Assembly (NCBI GenBank): GCA_023230855.1
Contig: JALNWQ010000001.1
Coordinates: 62,001-126,000, forward strand
Origin: Solirubrobacteraceae bacterium
GTDB lineage: Bacteria; Actinomycetota; Thermoleophilia; Solirubrobacterales; Solirubrobacteraceae
Direction: 5' to 3'
DNA: 64,000 nt
The position numbers and the translations under genes were made by a program. The notes under the pieces were generated by a model, which made no database searches, had not been told where the DNA came from, and saw only the letters and a list, made by a program, of their open reading frames with translations. This document shows positions 1 to 7,368 of the stretch, piece after piece (within the stretch, counting starts at the first letter, position 1; each line of letters begins with the position of its first letter).

Positions 1-806
1 GGATCGTCGGTGCGTCCGTGTGCGTCGATGACGATCCCGTCGTCGACGGCTAGGCCGGCGTCCCGGGCGAGCTCGACGTTTGGCACGACGCCGACACCGA
101 CGATGACGCGGTCGGCGGGGACGACGTCGCCGTCGGTGAGCCGGACGCCGGTCACGTGGTCGTCGCCCTCGATCGCGGCGACGCCGACCCCGAGCCGCAG
201 GTCGACGCCCTCCTCGCGGTGCACGCGGTCGTAGAAGGCGGAGACCTCCGGGGCGGTGACGCGCTGCAGGACCCGGTCGGCCATTTCGAGCGCCGACACC
301 GCGATGCCGAGCTTGCGCAGCGACGCCGCGGCCTCCAACCCGATGTACCCGGCGCCGATGACCACGGCGCGCCCGACGCCGTCGAGGCCGGAGCGGATCG
401 CCGCGGCGTCGGCGGCGTCGCGCAGGTAGTGCACCCCGGTGAGGTCCGCTCCGGGCAGCTCGAGTCGACGCGCCCGCGCCCCCGTGCACAGCACCAGCCG
501 GTCGTAGCGCACGACCGCGCCGTCCTCGAGCTCCACGACGCCGGACGCCCGGTCGATCCGCGTGACGCGGCCCCGGCGGAACGCGACCCGCTGCTTCTCG
601 TAGAACTCGGGCTTGCGGATGAGCAGGTCGTCGAGCGTCGACTCGCCGGACAGCAGCGCCTTGGACAGCGGCGGGCGCTGGTAGGGCAGCGACGGCTCGT
701 CACCGATCAGCTCGATCTCGCCCTCGCACCCGTGCTGCCGCAGGCTCCCGCACAGCTGCGCGGCGGCGTGGCTGGCGCCGACGATGACGACCCGCTCTGC
801 GTCCAT
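1..806 (-). CDS. Ferredoxin reductase of a P450 system (3' end cut by window edge)
   Basis: FAD/NAD(P)H-dependent oxidoreductase of the putidaredoxin-reductase type, expected to pass electrons from NAD(P)H to the ferredoxin encoded at 2326-2646. About 268 residues are visible and the C-terminus lies off the left edge. An N-terminal dinucleotide fold reads VVIVGASHAAAQL (residues 6-18, the usual GxGxxG relaxed to GASHAA). The PYQRPPLSK motif typical of this family follows near residue 41, and a second fold with VVIGAGYIGLEAA sits near 147-160. The ATG at 806 lies 31 nt after the P450 stop, so it is the third gene of the ferredoxin-P450-reductase operon. The family call is firm. The cofactor preference cannot be read from the sequence. 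Confidence 0.88.
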   Translation of the reverse strand, partial: MDAERVVIVGASHAAAQLCGSLRQHGCEGEIELIGDEPSLPYQRPPLSKALLSGESTLDDLLIRKPEFYEKQRVAFRRGRVTRIDRASGVVELEDGAVVRYDRLVLCTGARARRLELPGADLTGVHYLRDAADAAAIRSGLDGVGRAVVIGAGYIGLEAAASLRKLGIAVSALEMADRVLQRVTAPEVSAFYDRVHREEGVDLRLGVGVAAIEGDDHVTGVRLTDGDVVPADRVIVGVGVVPNVELARDAGLAVDDGIVIDAHGRTDD

Positions 807-837
807 CCCGTTCTCCGCTCTCCGTCGTCGTGTGGGC

Positions 838-2286
838 TCAGGCGGCCGTCGTCGCGGCGGCGCCGGCGACCACGGCGTCGGAGCGGTCGGCCTTGGGGGT
901 GACCCGCACCATCATCCGGTCGTAGCCCTTGACGAAGTTCGACTGGACGTACTCGGGCTCACCGACGACGTCGATCCGGTCGAACCGCTCGAGGAGCTCC
1001 TCCCACAGGATCCGCAGCTGCATCTCCGCGAGCCGGTTGCCCATGCACCGGTGCACGCCGAACCCGAACGAGATGTGGTTGCGGGCGTTGGGACGGTCGA
1101 TGATGAGTCGGTCGGCGTCCTCGAACTTCTCCTCGTCGCGGTTGCCCGACGCGTACCACATGATCACCTGGTCGCCCTTGCGGATGAACTGCCCGCCGAA
1201 GTGGACGTTCTGCTTGGCGACCCGCCGCATGTACGCCAGCGGCGTCTGCCAGCGGATGATCTCGGACACCATGTTGGGGATGAGCGACGGGTCGGCCTTG
1301 AGCTTCTCGAACTCGTCCGGGAACTGGTTGAGCGCGTAGACGCCGCCGGACATCGAGTTGCGGGTGGTGTCGTTGCCGCCGACGATGAGCAGCGTGAGGT
1401 TGCCGAGGAACTCGAGCGGCTTCTTGATGAGGTCCTTGGTGTCCTCGGACGTCTGCATCAGGGTGATGAGGTCGAACCCGTCGGGCTCGCCGGCCTCGCG
1501 GCGCGCCGCCTTGTCGTGCCACAGCGCGACGAAGGCCTCGGCCATCTCCTCCGCGGCGGCGTAGAACTCGTCCTGGTGCGTGGTGCCACCGGTCCCCTCG
1601 GCCGTGCCGCTGATCGCGTCGGACCAGTAGGTGAGCTTGCGCCGCTGCTCGTAGGGAAAGTCGAGGAGCGTCGCCAACACCCGGCCGGTGAGCTCGATGG
1701 AGACTTTGTCGACCCAGTCGAACGGCTCGTCGGTCGGCAGGCCGTCGAGCACCTCCTGGATCCGCTCGCGGATGAGGGACTCCATCTCGCGGAGGTTGCG
1801 CGGGGCGACGACGCCCTGGACGGCCTTGCGCTGGACGTCGTGCTTGGGCGGGTCCATCGCGATGAACATCGCGATGTCGAGCGGCGGCGGCCCGAGGATG
1901 ATGTGCGGCTCGGCCGAGAAGAGCGTCGGGTTGGAGTCGACGGCCTGGATGTCGGCGTAGCGGGTGATCGACCAGAACGGGCCGAAGGGGCTGTCCGCGA
2001 GGTAGTGGACGGGCGCCTCCGCACGGAGCCGCTCGAAGTACGGGTACCACTTGCCCTGCCGGTTCATGAACGGGTTGCTGACGTCGATCTCGGTCAGCGG
2101 CACGTCGGCCGGGTCCGGGATCGGCTGCTCGGTGAACACCAGCGGCGGCTTGCTCAGGCGCGCCGCGCGCTTCGCCTTCTCGGCGAGGTGCGCCGCCCGC
2201 ACCTGGCGGGGGACGGGCACGGTCGCCTGGACCTTGGCCGCGACCGCGGTCCTCGCCTTGTTGATCACGCTGTCGGTGGTCGTCAT
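838..2286 (-). CDS. Cytochrome P450, CYP153-type alkane terminal hydroxylase
   Basis: A 482-residue soluble P450. The I-helix oxygen-binding motif (VGGNDTTRN, near residue 303), the ExxR motif (EIIR, near 342) and the heme loop FGFGVHRCMG with its cysteine ligand (near 414-423) are all present. The sequence closely resembles what I recall of the CYP153 family: IDVSNP near the start, then FERLRAEAPVHY, MDPPKHDVQRK and FDWVDKVSIELT. CYP153 enzymes hydroxylate the terminal carbon of medium-chain alkanes and depend on a ferredoxin and a ferredoxin reductase, both of which flank this gene. It starts 39 nt after the ferredoxin stop. Substrate range is inferred from the family. A related steroid- or fatty-acid-acting P450 is the alternative. 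Confidence 0.9.
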   Translation of the reverse strand: MTTTDSVINKARTAVAAKVQATVPVPRQVRAAHLAEKAKRAARLSKPPLVFTEQPIPDPADVPLTEIDVSNPFMNRQGKWYPYFERLRAEAPVHYLADSPFGPFWSITRYADIQAVDSNPTLFSAEPHIILGPPPLDIAMFIAMDPPKHDVQRKAVQGVVAPRNLREMESLIRERIQEVLDGLPTDEPFDWVDKVSIELTGRVLATLLDFPYEQRRKLTYWSDAISGTAEGTGGTTHQDEFYAAAEEMAEAFVALWHDKAARREAGEPDGFDLITLMQTSEDTKDLIKKPLEFLGNLTLLIVGGNDTTRNSMSGGVYALNQFPDEFEKLKADPSLIPNMVSEIIRWQTPLAYMRRVAKQNVHFGGQFIRKGDQVIMWYASGNRDEEKFEDADRLIIDRPNARNHISFGFGVHRCMGNRLAEMQLRILWEELLERFDRIDVVGEPEYVQSNFVKGYDRMMVRVTPKADRSDAVVAGAAATTAA

Positions 2287-2325
2287 CGCTCTCTCTCCGC
2301 TTGCCGTTGGACGTCGGGACGCCGG

Positions 2326-2646
2326 CTACATCTGGAACTCGGGAAGGCGGACCTTGAGCCCGTCGAGGCTCGGGCACGCCTTGAGCTGGCAGGCGAGGCG
2401 CGAGTGCGGCTCGCACTCCGGCGACATCTCGATCATCTGGCTCTCCTCGCCGGACCGCGTGCCCGTCGCGGACGTCCACTCGGCGTCGACGATGACGTGG
2501 CACGTCCCGCACGACGCCTCGCCGCCACAGTCGCCGTCGATGCCGGGGATGCCGTTGGTCGTCGCGAGCTCCATGAGCGACGCGCCGTCGACGAGGTCCA
2601 CGTCGTGCGTCGTCCCGTCGTATTCGATGAAGGTGATGGTTCCCAT
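2326..2646 (-). CDS. [2Fe-2S] ferredoxin (adrenodoxin type), electron carrier for the P450
   Basis: A 106-residue plant/adrenodoxin-type ferredoxin. The cluster ligands are visible as C-x5-C-x2-C (in DCGGEASCGTC, near residues 40-48) and a later Cys in LACQL. This spacing is that of adrenodoxin/putidaredoxin partners of class I P450s, not of plant photosynthetic ferredoxins. It is the first gene of the operon and is followed by the CYP153-type P450 and the reductase. A purine-rich GGCGGAGAGAGC stretch just before the ATG is the likely ribosome binding site. Its role is to shuttle electrons from the reductase to the P450. Confidence 0.92.
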   Translation of the reverse strand: MGTITFIEYDGTTHDVDLVDGASLMELATTNGIPGIDGDCGGEASCGTCHVIVDAEWTSATGTRSGEESQMIEMSPECEPHSRLACQLKACPSLDGLKVRLPEFQM

Positions 2647-2735
2647 GCTCTCTCCGCCTCCGAGTCGAGGAATGCTCCGCTGCCGCGGCCCGCGAGGGAC
2701 CCGGGCCGATCACCGCCTCTCACGGTGACGCGAGC

Positions 2736-2765
2736 ACCTTACAGTCCTGGTTTACGGTTCGTCAA
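2736..2765 (-). promoter_or_regulatory. Sigma-70-like promoter of the ferredoxin-P450 operon
   Basis: On the minus strand a TTGACG hexamer (2765-2760) and a TAAGGT hexamer (2741-2736) are separated by 18 nt. This gives the most complete -35/-10 pair I see in the window and predicts transcription from about 2729, with an 80-nt leader before the ferredoxin ATG. An inverted repeat CACCG-N7-CGGTG (2711-2727) sits on the predicted start site and could be an operator. No regulator gene is adjacent. Confidence 0.6.
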
Positions 2766-2846
2766 GTCCGGTGTCGGGCGGGGCGCCCAACCCGTGACGG
2801 CGGGCCTGCTCCGGAGGCGGCCGCGACGTCGGCTAGCGTGGGCGAC

Positions 2847-3330
2847 GTGACCGATCTGCCCGCTCGACGCACCGCTGCCGAGGTCACCGCGTCGGTCGCC
2901 TACCGCGACCTGCTGGCAACGCTCACCGAGCGGATCCCGCCTCGCAGACGCGCGCCGCCCGCGGCTTCTCCCGCCGCAGCCTCGTCTACATGCGCCGCTT
3001 CTCAGTCCTCCGGCGGGACGCGGAGAACGTGCAGGCACTGTCTGCACAGTTGGGCTGGGCCCACCACCAGGTCCTCCTCGACGCGTACGCCGACGATCGC
3101 GACCGCTACGCCTGGTACGCGGCTGAAGGCCAGCGAACAGCGCTGGTCGATCCGTCACCTCAAGGGTCAGATCGACCTGCGACTTCTCGGGCGCGCCGGC
3201 GCAGCGCTCTCGAACTTCCCCGCCGCGCTGCCGGCCGAGGACGCCGAGCGGATGCTCGCGGCGAGGAAGGACCCCTACGTCTTCGACTTCCTCGACATCA
3301 GCGAGGCCGCCCCGCAGCGCATGTTCGGGG
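2847..3330 (+). pseudogene. YhcG-like (DUF1016) PD-(D/E)XK nuclease remnant
   Basis: Broken gene. The GTG at 2847 (7 nt after a TAGCGT -10 box at 2834-2839) begins a frame with YRDLLATLTERI, the N-terminus of YhcG/DUF1016 proteins. The similarity then jumps to another frame (GFSRRSLVYMRRFSVLRRD and AQLGWAHHQVLLDAY, about 2970-3120) and returns to the first frame (WSIRHLKGQIDLRL, NFPAALPAEDAER, KDPYVFDFLDI, about 3140-3305). The roughly 40 residues usually found between the first and second blocks are missing, as is the whole C-terminal nuclease domain. It is therefore two frameshifts plus deletions and not a functional gene. YhcG-type proteins are found with restriction systems and mobile elements. 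Confidence 0.8.
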
Positions 3331-3422
3331 TCGGGCGGGGACGTCGTCGGACAATGCGCCAGGACCTCCGTGCCGCGACCGGGCGACACATGCCGGGTCC
3401 CTGGGCCGCGAGTGGGCGAATA

Positions 3423-3451
3423 CCTCGCACGAGAGGAGAAATCGTGCGAGG
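3423..3451. promoter_or_regulatory. Perfect 10-bp inverted repeat, candidate AbiEi operator
   Basis: CCTCGCACGA (3423-3432) and its exact complement TCGTGCGAGG (3442-3451) are separated by 9 nt. They lie directly before a TATGAT hexamer (3453-3458) and the abiEi ATG at 3461. AbiEi antitoxins are known to autoregulate by binding inverted repeats in their own promoter, so an operator role fits both position and symmetry. The repeat could instead form an RNA hairpin, but no transcript is expected to cover it if the TATGAT is the -10 box. Confidence 0.5.
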
Positions 3452-3460
3452 GTATGATCC

Positions 3461-4051
3461 ATGCGGTCGCTAGCGAGCACGCTGCCGAGCACGTTCACCA
3501 CGAGCACTGCCCGGCGTCTGGGGGTCCACTCTCGCGAGCTGTATGCGTGGCGGGATGGCGGGGAGGTGGTGGAGCTCTCGCGCGGCGTGTTCCGGCGTGG
3601 CGACGCGCCGGCTGCGTCGTGGCCGGACCTGCTGGCGGTGGCCCATCGGGCACCGAGAGCGATCGTGTGCGGCGTGTCCGCCGCAGCAGTCCACGACTTG
3701 ACCGACGAGCTGCCTGCGATGGTGCAGATCGCGGTGCCCACGCCGGCGCATCCGCCGCGGATCGCGTATCCGCCGACCATGGTGCTGCGCTTCGACGAGG
3801 CGACGTTCGAGTTGGGGCTGTCCCTTGTGGAGGCCGCCCCAGAAGAGCCTGTTCGGATCTACGATCCCGCGCGGACGGTGGTCGATCTGCTGCGCTTGCG
3901 GCACCGTTTCGGCGAGTCGGTCGCCTACGGGGCGCTGCACCGCTACCTGCGGCGCCGCGAGGCCAAGCCCGCGCGGTTGCTGGAGTACGCGGCTGCGCTC
4001 GGTGTTCGGGGTCCGATGCGCCACGCACTCGACGTTGCGAGCGCGCGATGA
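3461..4051 (+). CDS. abiEi: AbiEi-type antitoxin / transcriptional regulator
   Basis: A 196-residue protein with the AbiEi layout. The N-terminal winged-helix part is SLASTLPSTFTTSTARRLGV then SRELYAWRDGGEVVELSRG, and a C-terminal domain carries DPARTVVDLLRLRHRFGE (about residues 132-150). In type IV abortive-infection systems AbiEi represses its operon and counteracts the AbiEii nucleotidyltransferase. The reading frame is intact here, and its stop overlaps the ATG of the next gene (ATGA at 4048-4051). Its partner has lost its catalytic part, so this may be an orphan antitoxin kept as a regulator or an anti-addiction gene. Confidence 0.8.
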   Translation: MRSLASTLPSTFTTSTARRLGVHSRELYAWRDGGEVVELSRGVFRRGDAPAASWPDLLAVAHRAPRAIVCGVSAAAVHDLTDELPAMVQIAVPTPAHPPRIAYPPTMVLRFDEATFELGLSLVEAAPEEPVRIYDPARTVVDLLRLRHRFGESVAYGALHRYLRRREAKPARLLEYAAALGVRGPMRHALDVASAR

Positions 4052-4616
4052 GTCGTCCGACGCGATCCACCCCGGCCGGACGAGCCTACCTCGATCTCCA
4101 GAGCCGAGCTCGACGCGACGGTCGAGGAACGTGGACGTCAACTTCGGCGATCCGGTCACCCCGGCACCGCAATTCGTCAGCCTGCCCGCGCTGCGTCCTG
4201 ACGCTCCGACGATCCGCGTGCTCGGCTACCCGATCGAGACCGTCCTGGCTGAGAAGCTCGCCACCGCGATCGACCTCGGCCCGGCCAACACCCGCGTCCG
4301 GGACTACGCCGACATCTACAGGCTCACCGCCACGCACGACCTCGAGCACGGTGCCGTCCGCGCCGCGCTGATCGAGACCGCCCGCTTCCGCGGAGCCACG
4401 ATCCAGCCCCTGTCGGCGGCGATCGGCGATCTCGTGGAGATGCGCAACCGCGCGTATGTCGCCCACCGCACGAGCCTCGGCTCGTACGGCGTTCACCTGC
4501 CCGAGCGGTTCGCAGATCTTGTCGACCGTGTCGTGAGCTTCGCCGATCCCCTCGCGAACGAGGTACCGGACTCGGTCCATTGGCTGACCTCCGAGGGACG
4601 TTGGGCACCGTTGTGA
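4048..4616 (+). pseudogene. abiEii: AbiEii-type nucleotidyltransferase toxin with internal deletion
   Basis: The start at 4048 reads SRPTRSTPAGRAYLDLQSRA, the usual N-terminus of AbiEii toxins. At about 4120-4135 the similarity changes frame to VDVNFGDPVTPAP, followed by GYPIETVLAEKLATAIDLG and TRVRDYADIYRLT, which form the C-terminal half of the family, ending at 4616. The stretch between, about 100 residues carrying the nucleotidyltransferase GG and DxD motifs, is gone, and the two parts are out of frame. The toxin is therefore predicted to be inactive. Together with the intact abiEi it forms a disarmed toxin-antitoxin operon. Confidence 0.75.
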
Positions 4617-4750
4617 GCGGTCGAGGACGATGCGCACCTCCGTCCGCTGTGCTGATGACCGGACGAGGTCGGGACGGCGCATCTCGGTGTCGCTGGCTGA
4701 GGACCTGCCGCGCGAGGTGGCGGCCGAGCTGCGCGTCACGCGGCACCCCA

Positions 4751-4822
4751 TGCCCCCACCAGGATTCGAACCTGGGCACACGGTTTAGGAAACCGATGCT
4801 CTATCCCCTGAGCTATGGGGGC
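4751..4822 (-). tRNA. tRNA-Arg (CCT anticodon)
   Basis: The 72-nt cloverleaf reads GCCCCCA at the 5' acceptor and TGGGGGC at the 3' acceptor with discriminator A. It has a D arm GCTC...GAGC, an anticodon loop TTCCTAA (anticodon CCT) and a T arm CCAGG-TTCGAAT-CCTGG. The 27-43 pair at the top of the anticodon stem is a T-T mismatch. CCA is not encoded. The 3' end faces the decayed defence genes at 2.8-4.6 kb, the usual orientation for an island inserted at a tRNA. Confidence 0.95.
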
Positions 4823-4893
4823 TCAGGGGGCGAAGCGTAGCCGCCCGGACGGGACCGGTGCGGGCCGCGGCGACGGTGGGCGGCAGGGGGAGG

Positions 4894-5541
4894 ATGCGCG
4901 ACACTTCCGCCGTGATCCCGTTCAAGTTGCTGCGCCTGTCGATCTCGACCCTGCGCCAGTACCGGGCGCTGCCCGAGGAGCAGCGGCTGACCCTGCGGGA
5001 GGATGCGCAACGGGTGCGCGAGCTCACGGTGCGACTCGGCGGCGCACGGGTCCGGCAGATGCTCGCCGGCGACGGGCTGCTCGGCCCGGTGGACGGTGGC
5101 GGCGACGCCCCACGCGTCGCCGCGGCGGGCGTCCCCTCGCCGGACCCGGTCCCCACCGATCCCGCCCCCGCCGACGTGGCCGACGGCACGGGGACCTCCG
5201 TCGGCGGCACGTACGCCTCCGGTGATGCGACCTCGTTCGGTGACGGGCCGACGTCCGCAGCCGGGCCCGTCGTGGACGACGCGGTCGGGTCGACCGACCC
5301 GGCCGATGTCGCAGCGGCCGATCCCGCCGCGGCCGAGCAGGATCCGGCCGAGACCGGGCCGAGCGACCCGACCGAGGCCGAGACGATCGAGGAGCTGCGC
5401 GACGCGGTGGCGGCGCTGGCGATCTCGATCGCCGGCACGGGCATCGTCGGTGGTGACTCGCGGAGCGCCGCGCTCGGGCGCCGGCTGCTGCGGAGCGGCG
5501 TCGTGAAGGGCCGCTTCGGCGACCGCGGTCGCGACGGGTAG
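4894..5541 (+). CDS. Hypothetical protein with acidic Pro/Ala/Asp-rich linker
   Basis: About 215 residues, function not recognised. The N-terminal 65 residues form a charged helical segment (IPFKLLRLSISTLRQYRAL, then PEEQRLTLREDAQRVRELTV). A long low-complexity acidic stretch follows (about 70-165, rich in Asp, Pro, Ala and Thr), and the C-terminus has a second helical segment (EELRDAVAALAISIAGTG) ending in basic residues. No signal peptide or membrane segment is evident. The start is uncertain between ATG 4894 and GTG 4912. It converges with pyrE. GC-rich codon use is normal for the window, so it is likely a native lineage-specific gene. Confidence 0.6.
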   Translation: MRDTSAVIPFKLLRLSISTLRQYRALPEEQRLTLREDAQRVRELTVRLGGARVRQMLAGDGLLGPVDGGGDAPRVAAAGVPSPDPVPTDPAPADVADGTGTSVGGTYASGDATSFGDGPTSAAGPVVDDAVGSTDPADVAAADPAAAEQDPAETGPSDPTEAETIEELRDAVAALAISIAGTGIVGGDSRSAALGRRLLRSGVVKGRFGDRGRDG

Positions 5542-5605
5542 TCCGGCCGTTCTACCCGTCGCCCGGTACTACGCCACCGCCGGGCCCTACACCGGGTGCC
5601 CGGTC

Positions 5606-6154
5606 CTACGCCGCCGGACGGTCCGGGTATACGTCGTCGATCGTCGCGAGCGCCGTGTACGGGGCGTCCGCGGCGTCGGCGATCCGCTCGGCGCCGCCGG
5701 CCAGGCGGTCGAGGACCGACACGACGCCGACGATCGTGCGACCCTCGGCCCGCAGCGCCTCGATCGCCTTGACGGTCGACCCGCCGGTGGTCACGACGTC
5801 CTCGACGACGAGGCAGCGGTCGTCGTCGGTCAGCAGCGGGCCCTCGACGCGGCGCTGCAGGCCGTGGGCCTTGGACTCCTTGCGGACGAAGAACGCCTTG
5901 ACGTCCGCGCCACCCGCGAGGGCCGCGCACGCGACGGGGTCGGCGCCCATCGTCATGCCTCCGACGGCGGTCGCGCCGCGTAGCTCCGCCTCGGCGGCGA
6001 CGAGCTCGCCCAGCGCGCGGAACCCCTCCGGCAGCAGGATCGCCCGCTTGGCGTCGACGTAGTACGACGCGGTCGCGCCGCTCGTCAGGGTCACCTCGCC
6101 GAGGATCAGCGCGTGGTCGCGCAGGGCGGTGACGAGGCGGTCCTTGGCGCTCAT
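5606..6154 (-). CDS. pyrE: Orotate phosphoribosyltransferase
   Basis: A 182-residue enzyme that joins orotate and PRPP to make OMP in pyrimidine synthesis. The PRPP-binding loop CLVVEDVVTTGGSTVKAIEA (about residues 112-131), the SYYVDAKRA segment near residue 30 and the GGMTMGADP segment (about 65-73) are typical of PyrE. The ATG at 6154 is chosen because a TAGCCT -10 hexamer (6168-6163) lies 8 nt upstream, predicting a leaderless mRNA. It stands alone; no other pyr gene is near. Length fits the bacterial family. Confidence 0.93.
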   Translation of the reverse strand: MSAKDRLVTALRDHALILGEVTLTSGATASYYVDAKRAILLPEGFRALGELVAAEAELRGATAVGGMTMGADPVACAALAGGADVKAFFVRKESKAHGLQRRVEGPLLTDDDRCLVVEDVVTTGGSTVKAIEALRAEGRTIVGVVSVLDRLAGGAERIADAADAPYTALATIDDVYPDRPAA

Positions 6155-6263
6155 GCGGCGGGAGGCTAGTGCACCGCGACGGCGCCCCGGACCCGGCAGC
6201 GCGTCGCCGCGACACGGCCCCCACCCGCGCCCGGCGGGGCCTCGACCGCCGGGCGCGGCCCGC

Positions 6264-7265
6264 TCACACGTAGGTGTCGACCCGCGTGCCGTGCCGGATC
6301 CAGTTGTAGATCGACACCGCGTCCTGCATCGGGACGCGGAAGCAACCGGCGCTGGCGTTGTACAACGGCACCGACTTGTAGCCGTGGATCGCGTAGCCCC
6401 GGATGAAGTACGACGACATGTACATGCCGACCGAGTTCGTGCCCGGCTCCTTCATGTACACGCGGTAGCTGCCCCGGATCGTCGGCGTCGACGGCTTGCC
6501 CGGCGACGTGTGGTAGATCCGCTCGACCTTGCCGCCCTCGCCGATGAGCGCCAGCACCTGACGGCGGATGTCGCCCTCGACGTGGCGGCCGTGCGACTTG
6601 AACCGCACGCGGAACCGTCCCTCGCCGCGCTGCAGCGCCCGGAAGATCGACCGGTCGGCGGTGTGGTTCCACGTGCGGCGGGTGACCTTGCGGAACGCGA
6701 GCACCGCCCGCTGGGTCCGCGCGTCGTACACGCCCTTCCGGCCGACGACGTACCCCTTGGCGTCGAGCATCTCCTGCAGCCGCTCGACCGCGTAGCCGCG
6801 CGCTCCGGCCTTGACCGACGGGGTCGACTGCACGACGACCTTCGTCTTCGCCTGCACCGGGGCGATCGGCTGCCCGGGCGCGATCGCGGCGCGCACGACG
6901 ACGCGCGTGGCGCGACTGTTGACGTACACGGTGCGCGCGACGCCCTTCCCGCCCTTGCGGCTGCGCTTCAACGGCAGCGACTTGACCGGTCGCTCCTTGC
7001 CGTCGACGGTGAGCGAGACGTCGACGCGGGTCCCCTCGACGAACCTCCCGGTCGTGACGAGCACCCGCCACCGGTCGCCCTTGAGCGCCCGGCCGTCGCG
7101 CGCCCGCTCGGTCGTGATCTTCAACGTCGTGGCGACCGGCGCCGGCGCCGTCAGTGGCGCGGGCGCGGCGGGGGCCTGGGCGCCGGCGACCGAGGGCGCC
7201 GCGAGCACGAGGAGGGGCGTGACGGCCGACAGGGCCAGCGCGGGGCCCGCGAGAGGACGGTTCAT
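6264..7265 (-). CDS. Exported L,D-transpeptidase (YkuD) with peptidoglycan-binding domain
   Basis: A 333-residue secreted cell-wall enzyme. A signal peptide covers about residues 1-28 (PLLVLAAPSVAGAQA). A beta-rich linker follows, then a peptidoglycan-binding domain (GYAVERLQEMLDAKGY, then TQRAVLAFRKV, about 150-200) and the YkuD catalytic domain. The catalytic motif is visible as AIHGYKSVP and ASAGCFRVP, with the nucleophilic Cys near residue 307. Such enzymes form 3-3 cross-links or attach proteins to peptidoglycan. The ATG at 7265 follows a TACGCT hexamer (7278-7273) by 7 nt, so a leaderless transcript is predicted. Confidence 0.9.
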   Translation of the reverse strand: MNRPLAGPALALSAVTPLLVLAAPSVAGAQAPAAPAPLTAPAPVATTLKITTERARDGRALKGDRWRVLVTTGRFVEGTRVDVSLTVDGKERPVKSLPLKRSRKGGKGVARTVYVNSRATRVVVRAAIAPGQPIAPVQAKTKVVVQSTPSVKAGARGYAVERLQEMLDAKGYVVGRKGVYDARTQRAVLAFRKVTRRTWNHTADRSIFRALQRGEGRFRVRFKSHGRHVEGDIRRQVLALIGEGGKVERIYHTSPGKPSTPTIRGSYRVYMKEPGTNSVGMYMSSYFIRGYAIHGYKSVPLYNASAGCFRVPMQDAVSIYNWIRHGTRVDTYV

Positions 7266-7368
7266 GCGCGCAAGCGTAGACGGCGGTGACGTTCACGTCG
7301 ACGCCCATGTGGCGGCTTCCCACCACGTCGCGCGTCGTCGGGCGCTCCGAGCGCCCCGACGTCCGAGG

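Noticed and set aside
2739..3389. Minus-strand ORF across the YhcG relic
   Set aside because: Arg/Pro-rich shadow frame without a start signal or any recognisable motif.
4617..4750. Short coding remnant between the AbiEii relic and the tRNA
   Set aside because: A few peptide-like stretches are visible, but there is no family match and no start signal; I see no gene here.
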